Positions 36,264 to 47,979 of a stretch of DNA of 64,000 nt are shown in pieces; position 1 is the stretch's first letter; each line of letters begins with the position of its first letter. The DNA is from Gammaproteobacteria bacterium (GTDB lineage Bacteria; Pseudomonadota; Gammaproteobacteria; Steroidobacterales; Steroidobacteraceae): assembly GCA_025350055.1 (NCBI GenBank), contig JANXYK010000029.1, forward strand, positions 157,540-221,539, given 5' to 3'. Made by a program: the position numbers and the translations under genes. A model generated the notes under the pieces. It saw only the letters and a list, made by a program, of their open reading frames with translations. It searched no databases and was not told the DNA's origin.

Positions 36264-38032
36264 GCCGCTTCGGCAAATCGCGCGGCGCACGCAGTACGCG
36301 CCCTTCGCAGGGCGGTTCCGCGCCACGTCCGGCTTCGTTCCGCTTGCGTCTCGGGCTGCTGTTCGGGCTGTTGACGCTCGTGGGCATAGGGCTCGCGGGC
36401 CGTGCCGTGCAGTTGCAGCTGGTGCAGCACCACTTCCTCGCGGGTCAGGGCGATGCGCGCTTCTCGCGTGTGGCCGCGATCGCCGCGCATCGCGGCACGA
36501 TCAGCGATCGGCAGGGCGAGCCGCTGGCGGTTAGCACGCCGGTCGATTCCGTGTGGGTGAATCCGCAGGAGCTGGCAGGCAATAGCGAACAGCTGCCGCG
36601 TCTGGCGCGCGCGATGAAAACCGACGTGCACGAACTGGTGCGGCAGGTGAGCACCGGCATGGATCGCCAGTTCATGTATGTGAAGCGCGGCCTGCAACCG
36701 AACGATGCTCGCAAGGTGCGTGATCTTGGTATCCCCGGCGTCAATCTGACGCGCGAGTATCGTCGCTACTATCCGGCCGGCGAAGTCACCGGCCACCTGC
36801 TCGGCTTCACCGATGTGGATGATGTCGGGCAGGAAGGCATCGAACACGCCTACGACAACTGGCTGGGCGGCGAAGACGGTGCCAAGCGCGTGATCCAGGA
36901 CAGCCAGGGCCACAAGGTCGAGGATGTCGAGGGCATCCGCGCGGTGCGTCCCGGTGGTGACTTGCGCCTGAGCCTGGATCTGCGCATCCAGTATCTGGCC
37001 TATCGCGAACTGAAAGCGGCGATCCGCGACAACCGCGCACGCGCCGGATCGGTGGTGGTGATCGACGTGCGCAGTGGCGAAGTGCTGGCGATGGTCAACC
37101 AGCCCGCGTACAACCCGAACGATCGCAGCCAGATCAGTCCGGCGGTGTATCGCAATCGCGCGGCCACGGATCTGTTCGAACCGGGATCGAGCATCAAGCC
37201 ATTCTTCGTCGCGGCGGGGATTTCCTCGGGGCGCTTCAACGCCAACAGCGTGATCGACACCAATCCGGGCTTCGTGCAGGTGGGTGCCAACACGATTTCC
37301 GATGAGCGCAATTTCGGCGCCATTCCGCTCTCGATGGTGCTGGCGAAATCATCGAACGTTGGCATGGCGCGCCTGGCGCTCGCGCTCGAGCCGCGCCAGA
37401 TCTGGAATACGCTCAGCGGCTTCGGCTTCGGGCAGGTGAGCGCGAGCGGCTTCCCCGGCGAGTCGGCGGGGGTGCTCACGAACTTTTCGCACTGGCGCAC
37501 GATCAGTATCGCCACGATGTCGCACGGCTACGGTCTGTCCGTGACGCCGCTGCAGCTCGCGCAGGCCTACGCGACGCTGGGCGCGCTGGGCATCCGGCGT
37601 CCGGTGTCACTGCTGCGCGTCGATACACCGGTGACGGGCGAACGCGTGCTCGATGGCCAGGTGTGCGCCTCGCTCCTGCACCTGCTCGAGTCGGTGATCA
37701 CGCCCGAAGGCACGGCGCCGCTGGCGCAGATCCCGGGCTTCCGCGTCGCCGGCAAGACCGGCACTGCGTACAAGGCCGAGGGCGGTGGTTACTCGCTCGA
37801 TCGTTACGTCGGTACTTTCGGCGGCGTGGTGCCGGTCTCGAACCCGCGGCTCGCCGCGGTGGTCGTGATCGATGAGCCCACCGCTGGCAAGCATCATGGC
37901 GGCGAAGTGGCGGCGCCCGTGTTCTCGGCCGTGCTGGGCGGCGCACTGCGGCTGCTCGGCGTACCGCCCGACAACCTGCGGCCGGCTGGCAAGGATGCGG
38001 TGCTGAGCGGCACGCACGTGGCGCAGCGATGA
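36260..38032 (+). CDS. ftsI: Septal peptidoglycan transpeptidase FtsI (PBP3)
   Basis: 590 residues. N-terminal membrane helix (LRLGLLFGLLTLVGIGLAG, about 29-47), pedestal/dimerisation domain (about 60-210), transpeptidase domain (about 250-560). Catalytic motifs: Ser in GSSIKP, SSN in LAKSSNVG, and KTG in VAGKTGTA. Cross-links septal peptidoglycan with FtsW; target of aztreonam-class beta-lactams. The stop overlaps murE by 4 bases. Confidence 0.96.
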   Translation: MSRFGKSRGARSTRPSQGGSAPRPASFRLRLGLLFGLLTLVGIGLAGRAVQLQLVQHHFLAGQGDARFSRVAAIAAHRGTISDRQGEPLAVSTPVDSVWVNPQELAGNSEQLPRLARAMKTDVHELVRQVSTGMDRQFMYVKRGLQPNDARKVRDLGIPGVNLTREYRRYYPAGEVTGHLLGFTDVDDVGQEGIEHAYDNWLGGEDGAKRVIQDSQGHKVEDVEGIRAVRPGGDLRLSLDLRIQYLAYRELKAAIRDNRARAGSVVVIDVRSGEVLAMVNQPAYNPNDRSQISPAVYRNRAATDLFEPGSSIKPFFVAAGISSGRFNANSVIDTNPGFVQVGANTISDERNFGAIPLSMVLAKSSNVGMARLALALEPRQIWNTLSGFGFGQVSASGFPGESAGVLTNFSHWRTISIATMSHGYGLSVTPLQLAQAYATLGALGIRRPVSLLRVDTPVTGERVLDGQVCASLLHLLESVITPEGTAPLAQIPGFRVAGKTGTAYKAEGGGYSLDRYVGTFGGVVPVSNPRLAAVVVIDEPTAGKHHGGEVAAPVFSAVLGGALRLLGVPPDNLRPAGKDAVLSGTHVAQR

Positions 38033-39567
38033 GCGCCGCGCGCATGCGTCCTGCGGGCGGTGCCGCGGGTCCGTGGCGGCCGCTCAAGGCGCTGCTCGGC
38101 GGCAACTTCGAAGTGTCCTCGCAGGTCGAGATATCCGACCTGACGATGGATTCGCGCGAGGTCACGCCGGGCGCGGCCTTTCTCGCCTGCCGCGGACAGC
38201 GTGTGCATGGCCTGCAATTTGCGCGCGACGCTGTAGCGTCAGGTGCGCGCGCGATCCTCTGGGAGCCCGCGCCTGGCGTCACGGCACCGCCTGTGCCGTC
38301 CGAAGTGCTGGTCGTCGAAGTGCCGGGCTTGAGCGCCCAGGCCGGCTACATCGCCGATCGTTTCTTCGACGCGCCCTCGGCGAAGCTCGCGGTGACCGGT
38401 GTGACTGGCACCAACGGCAAGACTACCTGTGCGTGGCTGCTGGGTGCAGCCTTGAATGTCGCGGGACGGCGCTGCGCGTATCTGGGCACGCTGGGACATG
38501 GCCTACCAGGACAAGTGGTGGCCGGTTCGCACACCACGCCCGATGCCGTGACGCTGCAACGACAGCTCGCGCAACTGCGCGGCGCGGGCGCGAGCGCGGT
38601 GGCGATGGAAGTGTCCTCGCATGCGCTCGACCAGCAGCGTTGCGCCGGTGTGCGTTTCCAGATCGCGGCCTTCACCAACCTGACGCGCGAGCACCTCGAC
38701 TATCACGGCGACATGCAGGCGTATGCCAATGCCAAGACCGCGCTGTTCGAGTGGCCGACTCTCAACGCCTCGGTCATCAACATCGATGACGAGCTGGGTG
38801 CGCGGCTCGCAGCCCGTTCGCGCACGCCCGGGACTCTGATTGCCACCGCTCGACAGCGTGATCCCTCGAGCGTGGTGCCCGGCAGCCGCTACGTGCAGGC
38901 GGTGCGCAGCGCGCCCGAAGCGCGCGGCCTGTGCCTGGAGCTGCGCAGCAGCTGGGGCGAGGCGATGCTGCGCAGCGAACTGATCGGCGAGTTCAACGCC
39001 GACAATCTGCTCACGGTGCTGGGACTACTGCTGGCCTCTGGGCTCAAGCTCAACGAGGCCTGCGCGGCACTGGCCGAGTGCCAGGCGCCGCCCGGGCGCA
39101 TGCAGCTCGCCGGCGGCAGTGGCCTGCCGCTGGCGATCGTCGACTACGCGCATACGCCCGACGCGCTGGAGAAGGCGCTGCGCGCGGCACGCGCGCACTG
39201 CGCCGGCCGGCTGCTGTGCGTGTTTGGTTGTGGCGGCGAGCGCGACAAGGGCAAGCGCGCGCAGATGGGGCAGGTGGCCGAATCGCTGGCCGACGCGCTG
39301 TACATCACCGACGACAATCCGCGCCACGAGGATCCGGCCGAAATTGTCGCCGCGATCGTCACCGGCCTGCGCGCGCCGCAGCTCGCCATCGTGAATCATG
39401 ATCGCGGCGCCGCGATTGCCATGGCGCTGCGCGCTGCGCAGGCGGGCGATGTAGTGCTGATCGCCGGCAAAGGGCACGAGGACTACCAGCTGGTCGGCAA
39501 CGAACGGCGTGTCTACAGCGATCTGGCGCAGGTGCGCGCCGCATTGAGCGCACGGAGCACTGCATGA
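38029..39567 (+). CDS. murE: UDP-MurNAc-tripeptide synthetase
   Basis: 512 residues. Mur ligase with ATP loop GVTGTNGKTTCAWLLG. The motif DNPRHEDP in the C-terminal domain is the meso-diaminopimelate selectivity signature, so it should add meso-DAP to UDP-MurNAc-L-Ala-D-Glu. Overlaps ftsI and murF by 4 bases each. Confidence 0.96.
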   Translation: MSAARMRPAGGAAGPWRPLKALLGGNFEVSSQVEISDLTMDSREVTPGAAFLACRGQRVHGLQFARDAVASGARAILWEPAPGVTAPPVPSEVLVVEVPGLSAQAGYIADRFFDAPSAKLAVTGVTGTNGKTTCAWLLGAALNVAGRRCAYLGTLGHGLPGQVVAGSHTTPDAVTLQRQLAQLRGAGASAVAMEVSSHALDQQRCAGVRFQIAAFTNLTREHLDYHGDMQAYANAKTALFEWPTLNASVINIDDELGARLAARSRTPGTLIATARQRDPSSVVPGSRYVQAVRSAPEARGLCLELRSSWGEAMLRSELIGEFNADNLLTVLGLLLASGLKLNEACAALAECQAPPGRMQLAGGSGLPLAIVDYAHTPDALEKALRAARAHCAGRLLCVFGCGGERDKGKRAQMGQVAESLADALYITDDNPRHEDPAEIVAAIVTGLRAPQLAIVNHDRGAAIAMALRAAQAGDVVLIAGKGHEDYQLVGNERRVYSDLAQVRAALSARSTA

Positions 39568-40934
39568 AGCGCACGCTGGTGCAATTTGCCGCGCGTTGCG
39601 GTGGCGAGCTGCGTGGCGCCGATCGTGAGTTCACGCAGGTGCTGATCGACTCGCGCCGCATCGGCGCGGGCGATCTGTTCTGCGCCTTGCCCGGCACGCG
39701 TACCGATGGTCATGAGTTCGTGGCGCAGGCCGCTGCCGCTGGCGCTGCGGCGGCGCTGGTGAGCCGGCCCGTGAACGCCCCGCTCGCGCAGATCGTGGTG
39801 GCTGATGTGGCGCAAGGTCTGGTGCAGGCCGCACGCGCCTGGCGCGGCGCCTTCCACGGCCCGCTGATCGGCGTGGCCGGCAGCAACGGCAAGACCACCA
39901 CCAAGGAAATGCTCAGCGCGATCCTTGCTCCGCGCGGACCCTGCCTCGCCACGCTCGGCAACCTGAACAACCAGCTCGGCGTGCCGCTCACGCTGATGCG
40001 CCTCACGCCGCAACACACCAGCGCCGTGATCGAGATGGGCGCCAACCGCGCCGGTGATGTCGAAGAGCTGGCCTGCATTGCCGCGCCCGGCATTGGCCTG
40101 ATCACCAATGCTGGCGCCGAGCATCTGGAAGGCTTCGGTTCGCTCGAAGGCGTGGCGCGTGCCGAGGGCGAAATGGTCGCCGCGCTCAAGAGCGAAGGCA
40201 CGGCGATTATCAATGCCGATGATCCTTATGCGGCGCTGTGGCGCGGCATGACCCGCGCGCGCGTGATCAGCTTTGGCCTCGGCGCCGATGCCGAGGTGCG
40301 TGCCACCGACCTGCAGCTGGATGCCGACGAGCACGGCTTCGTCACGCGTTTCACGCTGCACGCAACGCTCGGCAACGTGGCCGTGGAGTTGCGGGTCGCC
40401 GGGCGTCACAACGTCTACAACGCACTCGCTGCATCCGCCGCCGCATTGGCTGCCGGCGCCACGCTGGCGCAGGTGGCCGCCGGGCTCGCCAGCATGCGCG
40501 CGGTGGACGGTCGATTGCAGTTCCGCGTGGCCTCGGGCGGCGCGTGGCTGATCGATGATTCCTATAACGCGAATCCCAGCTCCGTGACCGCCGCGCTCGA
40601 AGTGCTCGCCGAGCTGCCGGGACGCCGCTGGCTGGCGCTGGGCGACATGGCGGAGCTTGGCGAACACGCCGAGGCCAGTCATCGCGAGATCGGCACCCAG
40701 GCGCGCGCGGCCGGCATCGAGCGGCTCTACACCTTCGGCGCGCTCGCGGCGCTCGCTGCCGAGAGTTTTGGCGCTGGCGCCGAGCGTTACAGCGACATGA
40801 ACCAGCTTTGCGCCGCGCTCAAAGGCGCGCTGCAGTCCGACGTGCGCCTGCTGATCAAGGGCTCACGCGTCAACCGGCTCGAGCGGCTGGTCACTGCGCT
40901 CACGGATGCGCTGCCGGCGCGGAGGGCGGGCTGA
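39564..40934 (+). CDS. murF: UDP-MurNAc-pentapeptide synthetase
   Basis: 456 residues. Adds D-Ala-D-Ala to the UDP-MurNAc-tripeptide in the cytoplasm. N-terminal substrate domain, ATP loop GVAGSNGKTTTKEML (about 108-122), GNLNNQLGVP, and ligase C-terminal domain with DDSYNANP. Its stop directly precedes the mraY ATG. Confidence 0.96.
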   Translation: MKRTLVQFAARCGGELRGADREFTQVLIDSRRIGAGDLFCALPGTRTDGHEFVAQAAAAGAAAALVSRPVNAPLAQIVVADVAQGLVQAARAWRGAFHGPLIGVAGSNGKTTTKEMLSAILAPRGPCLATLGNLNNQLGVPLTLMRLTPQHTSAVIEMGANRAGDVEELACIAAPGIGLITNAGAEHLEGFGSLEGVARAEGEMVAALKSEGTAIINADDPYAALWRGMTRARVISFGLGADAEVRATDLQLDADEHGFVTRFTLHATLGNVAVELRVAGRHNVYNALAASAAALAAGATLAQVAAGLASMRAVDGRLQFRVASGGAWLIDDSYNANPSSVTAALEVLAELPGRRWLALGDMAELGEHAEASHREIGTQARAAGIERLYTFGALAALAAESFGAGAERYSDMNQLCAALKGALQSDVRLLIKGSRVNRLERLVTALTDALPARRAG

Positions 40935-42023
40935 ATGCTGTACTGGGCCGCCAAGCAGCTGGCAGCGCACCTCTCGCTGTTCAATGTGTTCTCGTACCTG
41001 ACACTGCGTTCGATCCTCTCGGCGATGTCATCGCTGGCGATCGCGCTGCTGGTCGGGCCGTTCATGATCGCGCGTCTGTCGCGCTACCAGATCGGACAGG
41101 TGGTGCGCACCGACGGTCCGCAATCGCATCTGCCCAAGGCCGGCACGCCGACGATGGGCGGCATGCTGATCATCGTCGCGATCGTGGTGACCACGCTCCT
41201 GTGGGCCGACCTGGGCAATCGCCTGGTGTGGATCGCCCTCGGCGTGACGCTCGGCTTCGGCCTGATCGGTTTCTACGACGACTACCTCAAGCTCGTGGTC
41301 GGCAACTCGCGCGGCCTGATCGCGCGCTGGAAATATTTCTGGCAGTCGCTGACCGGCATTGCCGCCGCGGTGCTGCTCTACCAGCTCGCGCATCACTCGG
41401 CTGCCGCCACTTCGTTCCACGTGCCTTTCTTCAAGAGCGTGGCGCTGCCGCTGGGCTCCTTCGGCTTCGTGCTGCTCGGCTACCTGATGATCGTCGGCAT
41501 GAGCAACGCGGTGAATCTCACCGATGGTCTCGATGGCCTGGCGATCGGCCCCGCGGTGATGGTGGCCGGCGCGCTGGCGATACTCGCTTACCTGAGCGGC
41601 AACATGGTGTTCGCCAGTTACCTGTCGATTCCGGCGGTGCCTGGCGCCGGCGAGCTGGCGGTGTTCTGCAGCGCCATTGTCGGTGCGGGCCTGGGTTTCC
41701 TGTGGTTCAACACCTATCCGGCGCAGGTGTTCATGGGCGACATCGGCGCGCTCGCATTGGGCGCGGCGCTCGGCTTCGTCGGCTTCGTGGTGCGCCAGGA
41801 GATCGTCACGCTGGTGATGGGCGGCATCTTCGTACTCGAGACTGCTTCAGTGATCCTGCAGGTGGCCTCGTTCAAGCTCACCGGCAAGCGCCTGTTCCGC
41901 ATGGCGCCGATCCACCATCACTTCGAACTCAAGGGCTGGGCCGAGCCCAAGATCATCGTGCGTTTCTGGATCATCAGCCTGTTGCTGGTGCTGGCAGGGC
42001 TCGCCACCCTGAAGCTGCGATGA
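40935..42023 (+). CDS. mraY: Phospho-N-acetylmuramoyl-pentapeptide transferase
   Basis: 362 residues with about ten membrane helices. Transfers phospho-MurNAc-pentapeptide to undecaprenyl phosphate to make lipid I. Family motifs: GTPTMGG, the acidic [17 protein letters not shown], and the His-rich cytoplasmic loop [13 protein letters not shown]. Overlaps murD as ATGA. Confidence 0.97.
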   Translation: MLYWAAKQLAAHLSLFNVFSYLTLRSILSAMSSLAIALLVGPFMIARLSRYQIGQVVRTDGPQSHLPKAGTPTMGGMLIIVAIVVTTLLWADLGNRLVWIALGVTLGFGLIGFYDDYLKLVVGNSRGLIARWKYFWQSLTGIAAAVLLYQLAHHSAAATSFHVPFFKSVALPLGSFGFVLLGYLMIVGMSNAVNLTDGLDGLAIGPAVMVAGALAILAYLSGNMVFASYLSIPAVPGAGELAVFCSAIVGAGLGFLWFNTYPAQVFMGDIGALALGAALGFVGFVVRQEIVTLVMGGIFVLETASVILQVASFKLTGKRLFRMAPIHHHFELKGWAEPKIIVRFWIISLLLVLAGLATLKLR

Positions 42024-43360
42024 GCGCGCCTGCACACAGCACGCCACGCACCGTCGTGGTGGGCCTGGGCAAAACCGGACTGTCGGTGGTGCGGCACCTG
42101 CGTGCGCGCGGCGTGCGGGTCGCGGTCACCGATACGCGCACCGAGCCGCCGGGTCTCGCGCAGCTGCAGGCGCTGGCACCCGAGATCCAGGTGAGCACCG
42201 GCGGACTCGATGAGCGCCTGCTGGCCGGTGCCAACGCCATTGTCGTCTCGCCCGGCGTTGCACCCAGCGGCCCCTTCTTCGAGCGCGCCCGTGCGCAGGG
42301 CCTGGCGCCGATCGGCGATCTGGAACTTTTCGCGCGCGCCGCACGCGCCGAGGTGATCGGCATCACCGGCACCAACGGCAAGAGCACCGTGACTACGCTC
42401 GTTGGCCACATGGCGCAGCGCGCCGGCCGTCGCACGCGCGTCGGCGGGAACCTGGGCGAGCCGGCACTCGAGCTGCTCGATCCCGCAGCCGAACTCTACG
42501 TGCTCGAGCTCTCGAGCTACCAGCTCGACACCACCGAGTCGCTGCGCCTGCAGGCGGCCACGGTGCTGAACGTCACCCCCGATCATCTCGATCGCTACGG
42601 CACGATTGAAAACTATGCGGCCTCCAAGGCACGCATCTTCCGTCACTGCGCCACCGCGGTGCTCAACGCGGATGATCCGCGCGTGCTGGCGATGAGCGGC
42701 ATCGCGGCGCGCGAGCTGCGCTTCTCGCTGCACGCCGATCGTGACGCCGACTACAGCCTGCGTCGCCGCGCTGATGCGGACTGGCTCACGCGGCGCGGGG
42801 AATGGCTGTTGCCACTCAGCGCGATGCGACTCGCCGGCCGCCACAACGCCGCCAACGCGCTCGCCGCCCTCGCGCTCGGCGAAGCCCTCGGCCTGTCGCG
42901 CGCTTGCATGCTCCAGGAGCTGCGTGAATTCACCGGACTCCCGCATCGCATGACGCTTGTGGCCGAGCTCGCGGGTGTGCGCTACATCGATGACTCCAAG
43001 GGCACCAACGTCGGTGCGACCGAAGCCGCGGTCGCCGGGCTCGATGGTCCGCTGCTGCTGATCGCCGGTGGCGATGGCAAGGGCCAGGAATTCGCGCCGC
43101 TGGCCACCGCCCTGCGCGGCAAAGTGCGGCGCGCGCTGCTGATCGGCCGCGATGCCAGGGCCGTGGGCGCTGCGCTCGCGGGCGTCTGTGAAATCGAATA
43201 TTGCGATACGCTCGAGGCCGCGGTGCGCACAGCCGCTGCGCAGGCGCAACGCGGCGATACCGTACTGCTCTCGCCGGCCTGTGCGAGCCTCGACATGTTC
43301 CGCGACTACGCGCACCGCGGCCAGGTGTTCGCGGCCACGGTGCAGGAGCTGTCGGCATGA
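42020..43360 (+). CDS. murD: UDP-MurNAc-L-alanine:D-glutamate ligase
   Basis: 446 residues. N-terminal Rossmann-like UDP domain ([15 protein letters not shown]), ATP loop [14 protein letters not shown], and C-terminal domain with [10 protein letters not shown]. Adds D-Glu to UDP-MurNAc-L-Ala. ATG 42020 overlaps the mraY stop; the longer frame upstream is a shadow of mraY. Overlaps ftsW by 4 bases. Confidence 0.96.
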   Translation: MSAPAHSTPRTVVVGLGKTGLSVVRHLRARGVRVAVTDTRTEPPGLAQLQALAPEIQVSTGGLDERLLAGANAIVVSPGVAPSGPFFERARAQGLAPIGDLELFARAARAEVIGITGTNGKSTVTTLVGHMAQRAGRRTRVGGNLGEPALELLDPAAELYVLELSSYQLDTTESLRLQAATVLNVTPDHLDRYGTIENYAASKARIFRHCATAVLNADDPRVLAMSGIAARELRFSLHADRDADYSLRRRADADWLTRRGEWLLPLSAMRLAGRHNAANALAALALGEALGLSRACMLQELREFTGLPHRMTLVAELAGVRYIDDSKGTNVGATEAAVAGLDGPLLLIAGGDGKGQEFAPLATALRGKVRRALLIGRDARAVGAALAGVCEIEYCDTLEAAVRTAAAQAQRGDTVLLSPACASLDMFRDYAHRGQVFAATVQELSA

Positions 43361-44568
43361 ATAGTCTCGCCGCCACCGTGACCGATGCGCCAGCGCGCGA
43401 TCGCACAGCCGCAGGCCATGGCGCCGGCAGCACGGCGCGCGTGCGCATCGATGTGCTGATGCTGCTGCTGGTCAGCGCGATCCTGCTGCTGGGCCTGGTC
43501 ATGGTGACCTCGGCCTCCATCAGCGTGGCCGCGCACGAGAGCGGCGATCCCTTTGCCTACCTGCAAAAGCAATTGGTGTTGCTGGCCGCAGGTGTGGCGC
43601 TCGCAGTGCTGGTGTTCCTGATTCCGATCAGCATGATCGAACGCTTCGCGATGCCCTTGCTGATCGTCGCCGGTGCCATGCTGGTGCTGGTGCTGATCCC
43701 GGGGCTCGGCCATGTGGTGAACGGCAGCCGGCGCTGGCTGCGTCTGCCGGGCATCAACTTCCAGGCCTCCGAGGCGGCGCGCGTATTGGTGCTCGTCTAT
43801 ATCGCCCACTACTGCGTGCGTTTCGAGAGCGCATTGCGCAGCGGCCTGCCCGGCCTCGCGCGACCGCTGGGATTGCTGACGCTGTTTGGCCTGCTGCTGC
43901 TGCTCGAACCGGACCTCGGTGCCGCCACGGTGCTGTTCGTCACCGGCTTCGGCCTGCTGTTCATCGCCGGTGCGCAACTGCGCTGGGTGCTGGTCACGGT
44001 GCTGGGTGCGAGCGCGGCGCTCTCGATGCTGGTGGTGTTCTCCAGCTATCGCATGCGGCGCCTGACCGCATTCCTGGACCCCTGGGCGGATCCCTACAAC
44101 ACCGGCTTCCAGCTCACGCAGTCGCTGATCGCCATCGGTCGCGGCCAGTGGTTCGGCGTGGGCCTGGGCGCCAGCGTGCAGAAACTGTTCTACCTGCCCG
44201 AAGCGCACAACGATTTCCTGTTCGCAGTGCTGGCCGAAGAACTGGGCCTGGCCGGCGTCGTGCTCACGCTCGGCCTGTTCCTGGCGCTGGCCTGGCGCGT
44301 GTTCGCGCTCGCGCGCCGCGCCAACGATGCCGGCATGAAATTCCATTCCTATATTGCGGCCGGTTTTGCGCTGTGGCTGCTGGTGCAGGCTTTCGTGAAC
44401 ATCGGCGTGAACATGGGTGTGCTGCCGACCAAGGGCCTGACGCTGCCGCTGATGAGCTACGGACGCAGCAGCCTGATCGTGGCGCTCGCCTGGGTGGGAC
44501 TCGTGATGCGCGTGCATCACGAGGTGGCCGGCGGCGCACGCGCTGGCGCGCGCGGGCGGTACGCATGA
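43357..44568 (+). CDS. ftsW: Septal peptidoglycan polymerase FtsW
   Basis: 403 residues. SEDS-family membrane protein with about ten helices and a cytoplasmic N-terminal extension of about 35 residues. Typical segments: NGSRRWLRLPGINFQ, LLEPDLGAA (with the catalytic-loop Asp region), PEAHNDFLFAVLAEELG and the C-terminal PLMSYGRSSL. Works with FtsI to build septal wall. Overlaps murD and murG by 4 bases. Confidence 0.95.
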   Translation: MNSLAATVTDAPARDRTAAGHGAGSTARVRIDVLMLLLVSAILLLGLVMVTSASISVAAHESGDPFAYLQKQLVLLAAGVALAVLVFLIPISMIERFAMPLLIVAGAMLVLVLIPGLGHVVNGSRRWLRLPGINFQASEAARVLVLVYIAHYCVRFESALRSGLPGLARPLGLLTLFGLLLLLEPDLGAATVLFVTGFGLLFIAGAQLRWVLVTVLGASAALSMLVVFSSYRMRRLTAFLDPWADPYNTGFQLTQSLIAIGRGQWFGVGLGASVQKLFYLPEAHNDFLFAVLAEELGLAGVVLTLGLFLALAWRVFALARRANDAGMKFHSYIAAGFALWLLVQAFVNIGVNMGVLPTKGLTLPLMSYGRSSLIVALAWVGLVMRVHHEVAGGARAGARGRYA

Positions 44569-45650
44569 GCGCGCCGGTAGTACTGATCATGGCAGGCGGC
44601 ACCGGTGGCCACGTGTATCCGGCCCTCGCGCTGGCGCGCGAGCTGCGTCGTCGCTCCTGGCAGATCGTGTGGCTGGGCACGAAGCAGGGCATCGAAGCGC
44701 GCGTGGTGCCCGCAGAGCAGATCACCATCGAATGGCTCAGCATCAGCGGCCTGCGCGGCAAGGGCCTGCTCGCGTGGCTGGCCGCGCCGCTGCGCCTGCT
44801 GCGCGCGCTGCGCGAAGCGCTGGCGGTGATGCGCCGGCACCAGCCCTGCGTCGTGGTTGGTCTCGGTGGTTTTGTCTCGGGGCCGGGCGGCGTTGCGGCC
44901 TGGCTGCAGCGCCGGCCGCTGCTGATCCACGAACAGAATGCGATCGCGGGTCTCACCAATCGTTGCCTCGCGCGGCTCGCCACGGAAGTGCTGGCAGGTT
45001 TTCCCGATGCTTTCGGTGGCACCGTGAACGCACGCGTGATCGGCAATCCGGTGCGTGCCGAGATCGCGGCACTCCCTGGTCCCGCTGAGCGCTTCGGCAC
45101 ACGCACTGGCGCCATCCGCCTGCTGGTGATCGGCGGCAGTCTCGGCGCGGCGCGACTCAATGCCGTGGTGCCCCATGCGCTGGCGCAACTGCAAGGGCGC
45201 ATCAGCTTCGATGTGCAGCATCAGTCCGGCGAGCGCTGGATCGAAAACGCGCGGCGCGCCTACGCTGAGGCCGGTGTGCGCGCGCGCATCGCGCCCTACA
45301 TCGAGGACATGGCCGAGGCCTACGGCTGGGCCGACCTGGTGCTGTGCCGTGCGGGTGCGCTCACCATCGCCGAGCTCGCCGCCGCCGGCGTCGGCGCCTT
45401 GCTGGTGCCTTATCCGCACGCCGTTGATGACCACCAGAGCGCCAATGCGCGCGTGCTGGTGAACGAGGGAGCCGCGCGCCTGGTGTCCGATCGTGAACTG
45501 AGCGCCGAGCGCCTGGCCGAAGAGCTCACTACGTTGTGCGCAGGGCGCGGGAAGCTGCTGGCGATGGCCGAGCGTGCGCGCCTGCTGGCGCGTGCCGATG
45601 CCGGCCAGTTGCTTGCCGATGCCTGCATGCCGTATGCGAGGGCCGCATGA
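44565..45650 (+). CDS. murG: UDP-GlcNAc:lipid I GlcNAc transferase MurG
   Basis: 361 residues. GT-B glycosyltransferase making lipid II at the inner face of the membrane. N-terminal glycine loop [15 protein letters not shown], second glycine loop [11 protein letters not shown], and UDP-GlcNAc site around [18 protein letters not shown] 44565 overlaps the ftsW stop. Stop overlaps murC. Confidence 0.96.
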   Translation: MSAPVVLIMAGGTGGHVYPALALARELRRRSWQIVWLGTKQGIEARVVPAEQITIEWLSISGLRGKGLLAWLAAPLRLLRALREALAVMRRHQPCVVVGLGGFVSGPGGVAAWLQRRPLLIHEQNAIAGLTNRCLARLATEVLAGFPDAFGGTVNARVIGNPVRAEIAALPGPAERFGTRTGAIRLLVIGGSLGAARLNAVVPHALAQLQGRISFDVQHQSGERWIENARRAYAEAGVRARIAPYIEDMAEAYGWADLVLCRAGALTIAELAAAGVGALLVPYPHAVDDHQSANARVLVNEGAARLVSDRELSAERLAEELTTLCAGRGKLLAMAERARLLARADAGQLLADACMPYARAA

Positions 45651-47086
45651 ACGAGCGCATGCGCCGTATCGGTACCATCCATTTCGTCGGCATCGGCGGC
45701 AGCGGCATGGGCGGCATTGCCGAAGTGCTGCTGAACCTGGGCTATCGCGTGCAGGGGTCAGACCTCAAGACCAACGGCGTCACCGAGCGGTTGGCGGCAT
45801 TGGGTGCGCGCATCTGCATCGGTCATCGCGCCGAGAATGCTGATGGTGCCGACGTGGTAGTGACCTCGACCGCGGTGGCGACCGACAATCCCGAAGTGCA
45901 GGCCGCGATCGCGCGGCGCGTCCCCGTGGTGCCGCGCGCCGAGATGCTGGGCGAGCTGATGCGCTTTCGCCAGAGCATTGCCGTGGCCGGCACCCACGGC
46001 AAGACCACGACCACGAGCCTGGTCGCCAGCGTGCTCGCCGAGGGCGGCGAGGATCCCACCTTCGTGATCGGCGGGCGGCTCAAGAGCGCAGGTAGCAATG
46101 CGCGCCTGGGCGCTGGCCGCTACCTCGTGGCCGAGGCCGACGAGAGCGATGCCTCCTTCCTGCACCTGCAGCCGATCATCGCCATCGTCACCAACATCGA
46201 CAACGATCACCTGGGCACGCATGGCGGCGATTTCGCGCGCCTGTGCGACAGCTTCGTGAGCTTCCTGCACAACCTGCCGTTCTACGGGCTCGCGGTGCTG
46301 TGCCACGACGATGAGCACGTGCAAGGCATCATGGCGCGCGTCGGCCGCGCGATCGTGAGCTACGGCCTGGGCGAGGGCGCCGATGTGCGCGCCGTGAACA
46401 TCCGTCGCGAGCAGGCCCGCACCAGCTTTGAGGTGCAGCGCAAGAGCCATACTGCGCCGCTCGCCGTGACGCTCAATCTCGCCGGGCTGCACAACGTGCG
46501 CAATGCGCTCGCGGCGATCGCCGTGGCGACCGAGCTCGCCATCGACGATGCCGCGATCGTGCGCGCACTGGCGAATTTCCAGGGCATCGATCGGCGCATG
46601 CAGCTGATCGGCGAGGTGCAGACGCCCTCGGGCGCCATCACCATTGTCGATGACTACGGGCATCACCCGACCGAGATCGCCGCCACGCTCGACGCGCTGC
46701 GCCAGGCCTATCCGGAGCGCCGCCTGGTGGTGGCCTTCCAGCCGCACCGCTATTCGCGCACTCGCGACCTGCTCGATGATTTCGCCAACGTGCTCTCGCA
46801 GGTCGACGTGCTGCTGGTCACCGAGGTCTATGCGGCTGGTGAAGCGCCGATCAAGGGCGCGGACGGTCGCGCGATCTGCCGCGCGGTACGCAGCCGCGGC
46901 AAGCTCGAGCCGGTATTCGTCAGCCGCGCGGAGAGCATCGCCACCGCGCTGCGCGATCTGCTGCGCGATGGCGACGTAGTGGTCACGATGGGCGCGGGCC
47001 ACATCGGCGCCATCAGCCAGGCCTTGCCCGCGAAACTGTCGGCGCCGCGTGCCATTGAACGCCGTTCAGTGGAGCGGCGCCCATGA
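45647..47086 (+). CDS. murC: UDP-MurNAc:L-alanine ligase
   Basis: 479 residues. N-terminal [24 protein letters not shown] loop [17 protein letters not shown], and C-terminal [14 protein letters not shown]. Adds the first stem-peptide residue. Start at ATG 45647, overlapping murG by 4; ATG 45659 is a shorter option. Overlaps murB by 4. Confidence 0.96.
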   Translation: MNERMRRIGTIHFVGIGGSGMGGIAEVLLNLGYRVQGSDLKTNGVTERLAALGARICIGHRAENADGADVVVTSTAVATDNPEVQAAIARRVPVVPRAEMLGELMRFRQSIAVAGTHGKTTTTSLVASVLAEGGEDPTFVIGGRLKSAGSNARLGAGRYLVAEADESDASFLHLQPIIAIVTNIDNDHLGTHGGDFARLCDSFVSFLHNLPFYGLAVLCHDDEHVQGIMARVGRAIVSYGLGEGADVRAVNIRREQARTSFEVQRKSHTAPLAVTLNLAGLHNVRNALAAIAVATELAIDDAAIVRALANFQGIDRRMQLIGEVQTPSGAITIVDDYGHHPTEIAATLDALRQAYPERRLVVAFQPHRYSRTRDLLDDFANVLSQVDVLLVTEVYAAGEAPIKGADGRAICRAVRSRGKLEPVFVSRAESIATALRDLLRDGDVVVTMGAGHIGAISQALPAKLSAPRAIERRSVERRP

Positions 47087-47979
47087 ACGCAGCCCTGACA
47101 TCCGAACTGCAGCTGCGCGTGCGCCGCGACGAGCCCATGGCCAAGCACACCTCCTGGCGCGTCGGCGGCCCGGCCGACATGTTCTTCACGCCTCGCGACC
47201 GCCTTGAGCTGGGAAGCTTCCTGCGCGCCTTGCCGGCGGATACGCCGGTTTACTGGGTGGGCCTGGGCAGTAATCTGCTGGTGCGCGATGGGGGCATACG
47301 CGGCGCCGTGATCTGCACACACGGCGCCTTCACGCGGCTCGATCGCAGCGCGCAGCAGCGTGTGCACTGCGAGACGGGTGTGCCCTGCACGCGCCTCGCG
47401 CGCCAGTGCGGCAAGTGGCAGCTCGGCCAGGCGGAGTTTTTCGCCGGCATCCCCGGCACCTTCGGCGGTGCGTTGGCGATGAACGCCGGCGCCTACGGCG
47501 GCGAGACCTGGAACTTCGTGCGTTCCGTGGAGCTGATCGATCGCGAGGGCCAGGTGCACAAGCGCGATGCCGCGCAGTTCACGATCGGCTATCGCCATGT
47601 GGTCGGCCCGGTGGCCAACGAATGGTTCCTCGCGGCCGAACTGGAATTCGGACCGCGCGACGCGAGCGAAGTGAGCACGGTGCGCGAACTGAGCGAGCGT
47701 CGGCGCCAGACGCAGCCGCTGGGTGAATGGAGTTGCGGCTCGGTATTCACCAATCCGCCCGGCGATCATGCCGCGCGCCTGATCGAAGCCGCCGGCCTCA
47801 AGGGCCATCGCATCGGTGGCGCCGTGGTGTCGGAGAAGCACGCCAATTTCATCCTCAACGAGAAGAGCGCCACCGCGCACGATCTCGAAGCGCTCATCAG
47901 GCATGTACAACACAGCGTGCAGCAGGTACATGGCGTGGCGCTGGTCCCCGAAGTGCGCATCGTCGGGGAGGCACTCTGA
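47083..47979 (+). CDS. murB: UDP-N-acetylenolpyruvoylglucosamine reductase
   Basis: 298 residues. FAD-dependent reductase converting the MurA product to UDP-MurNAc. FAD motif [12 protein letters not shown], family segment [21 protein letters not shown] (in part), and active-site region with [14 protein letters not shown] and EKHANFI. Short (type II-like) form. In this genome murB sits inside the dcw cluster next to murC, unlike E. coli. Confidence 0.95.
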   Translation: MNAALTSELQLRVRRDEPMAKHTSWRVGGPADMFFTPRDRLELGSFLRALPADTPVYWVGLGSNLLVRDGGIRGAVICTHGAFTRLDRSAQQRVHCETGVPCTRLARQCGKWQLGQAEFFAGIPGTFGGALAMNAGAYGGETWNFVRSVELIDREGQVHKRDAAQFTIGYRHVVGPVANEWFLAAELEFGPRDASEVSTVRELSERRRQTQPLGEWSCGSVFTNPPGDHAARLIEAAGLKGHRIGGAVVSEKHANFILNEKSATAHDLEALIRHVQHSVQQVHGVALVPEVRIVGEAL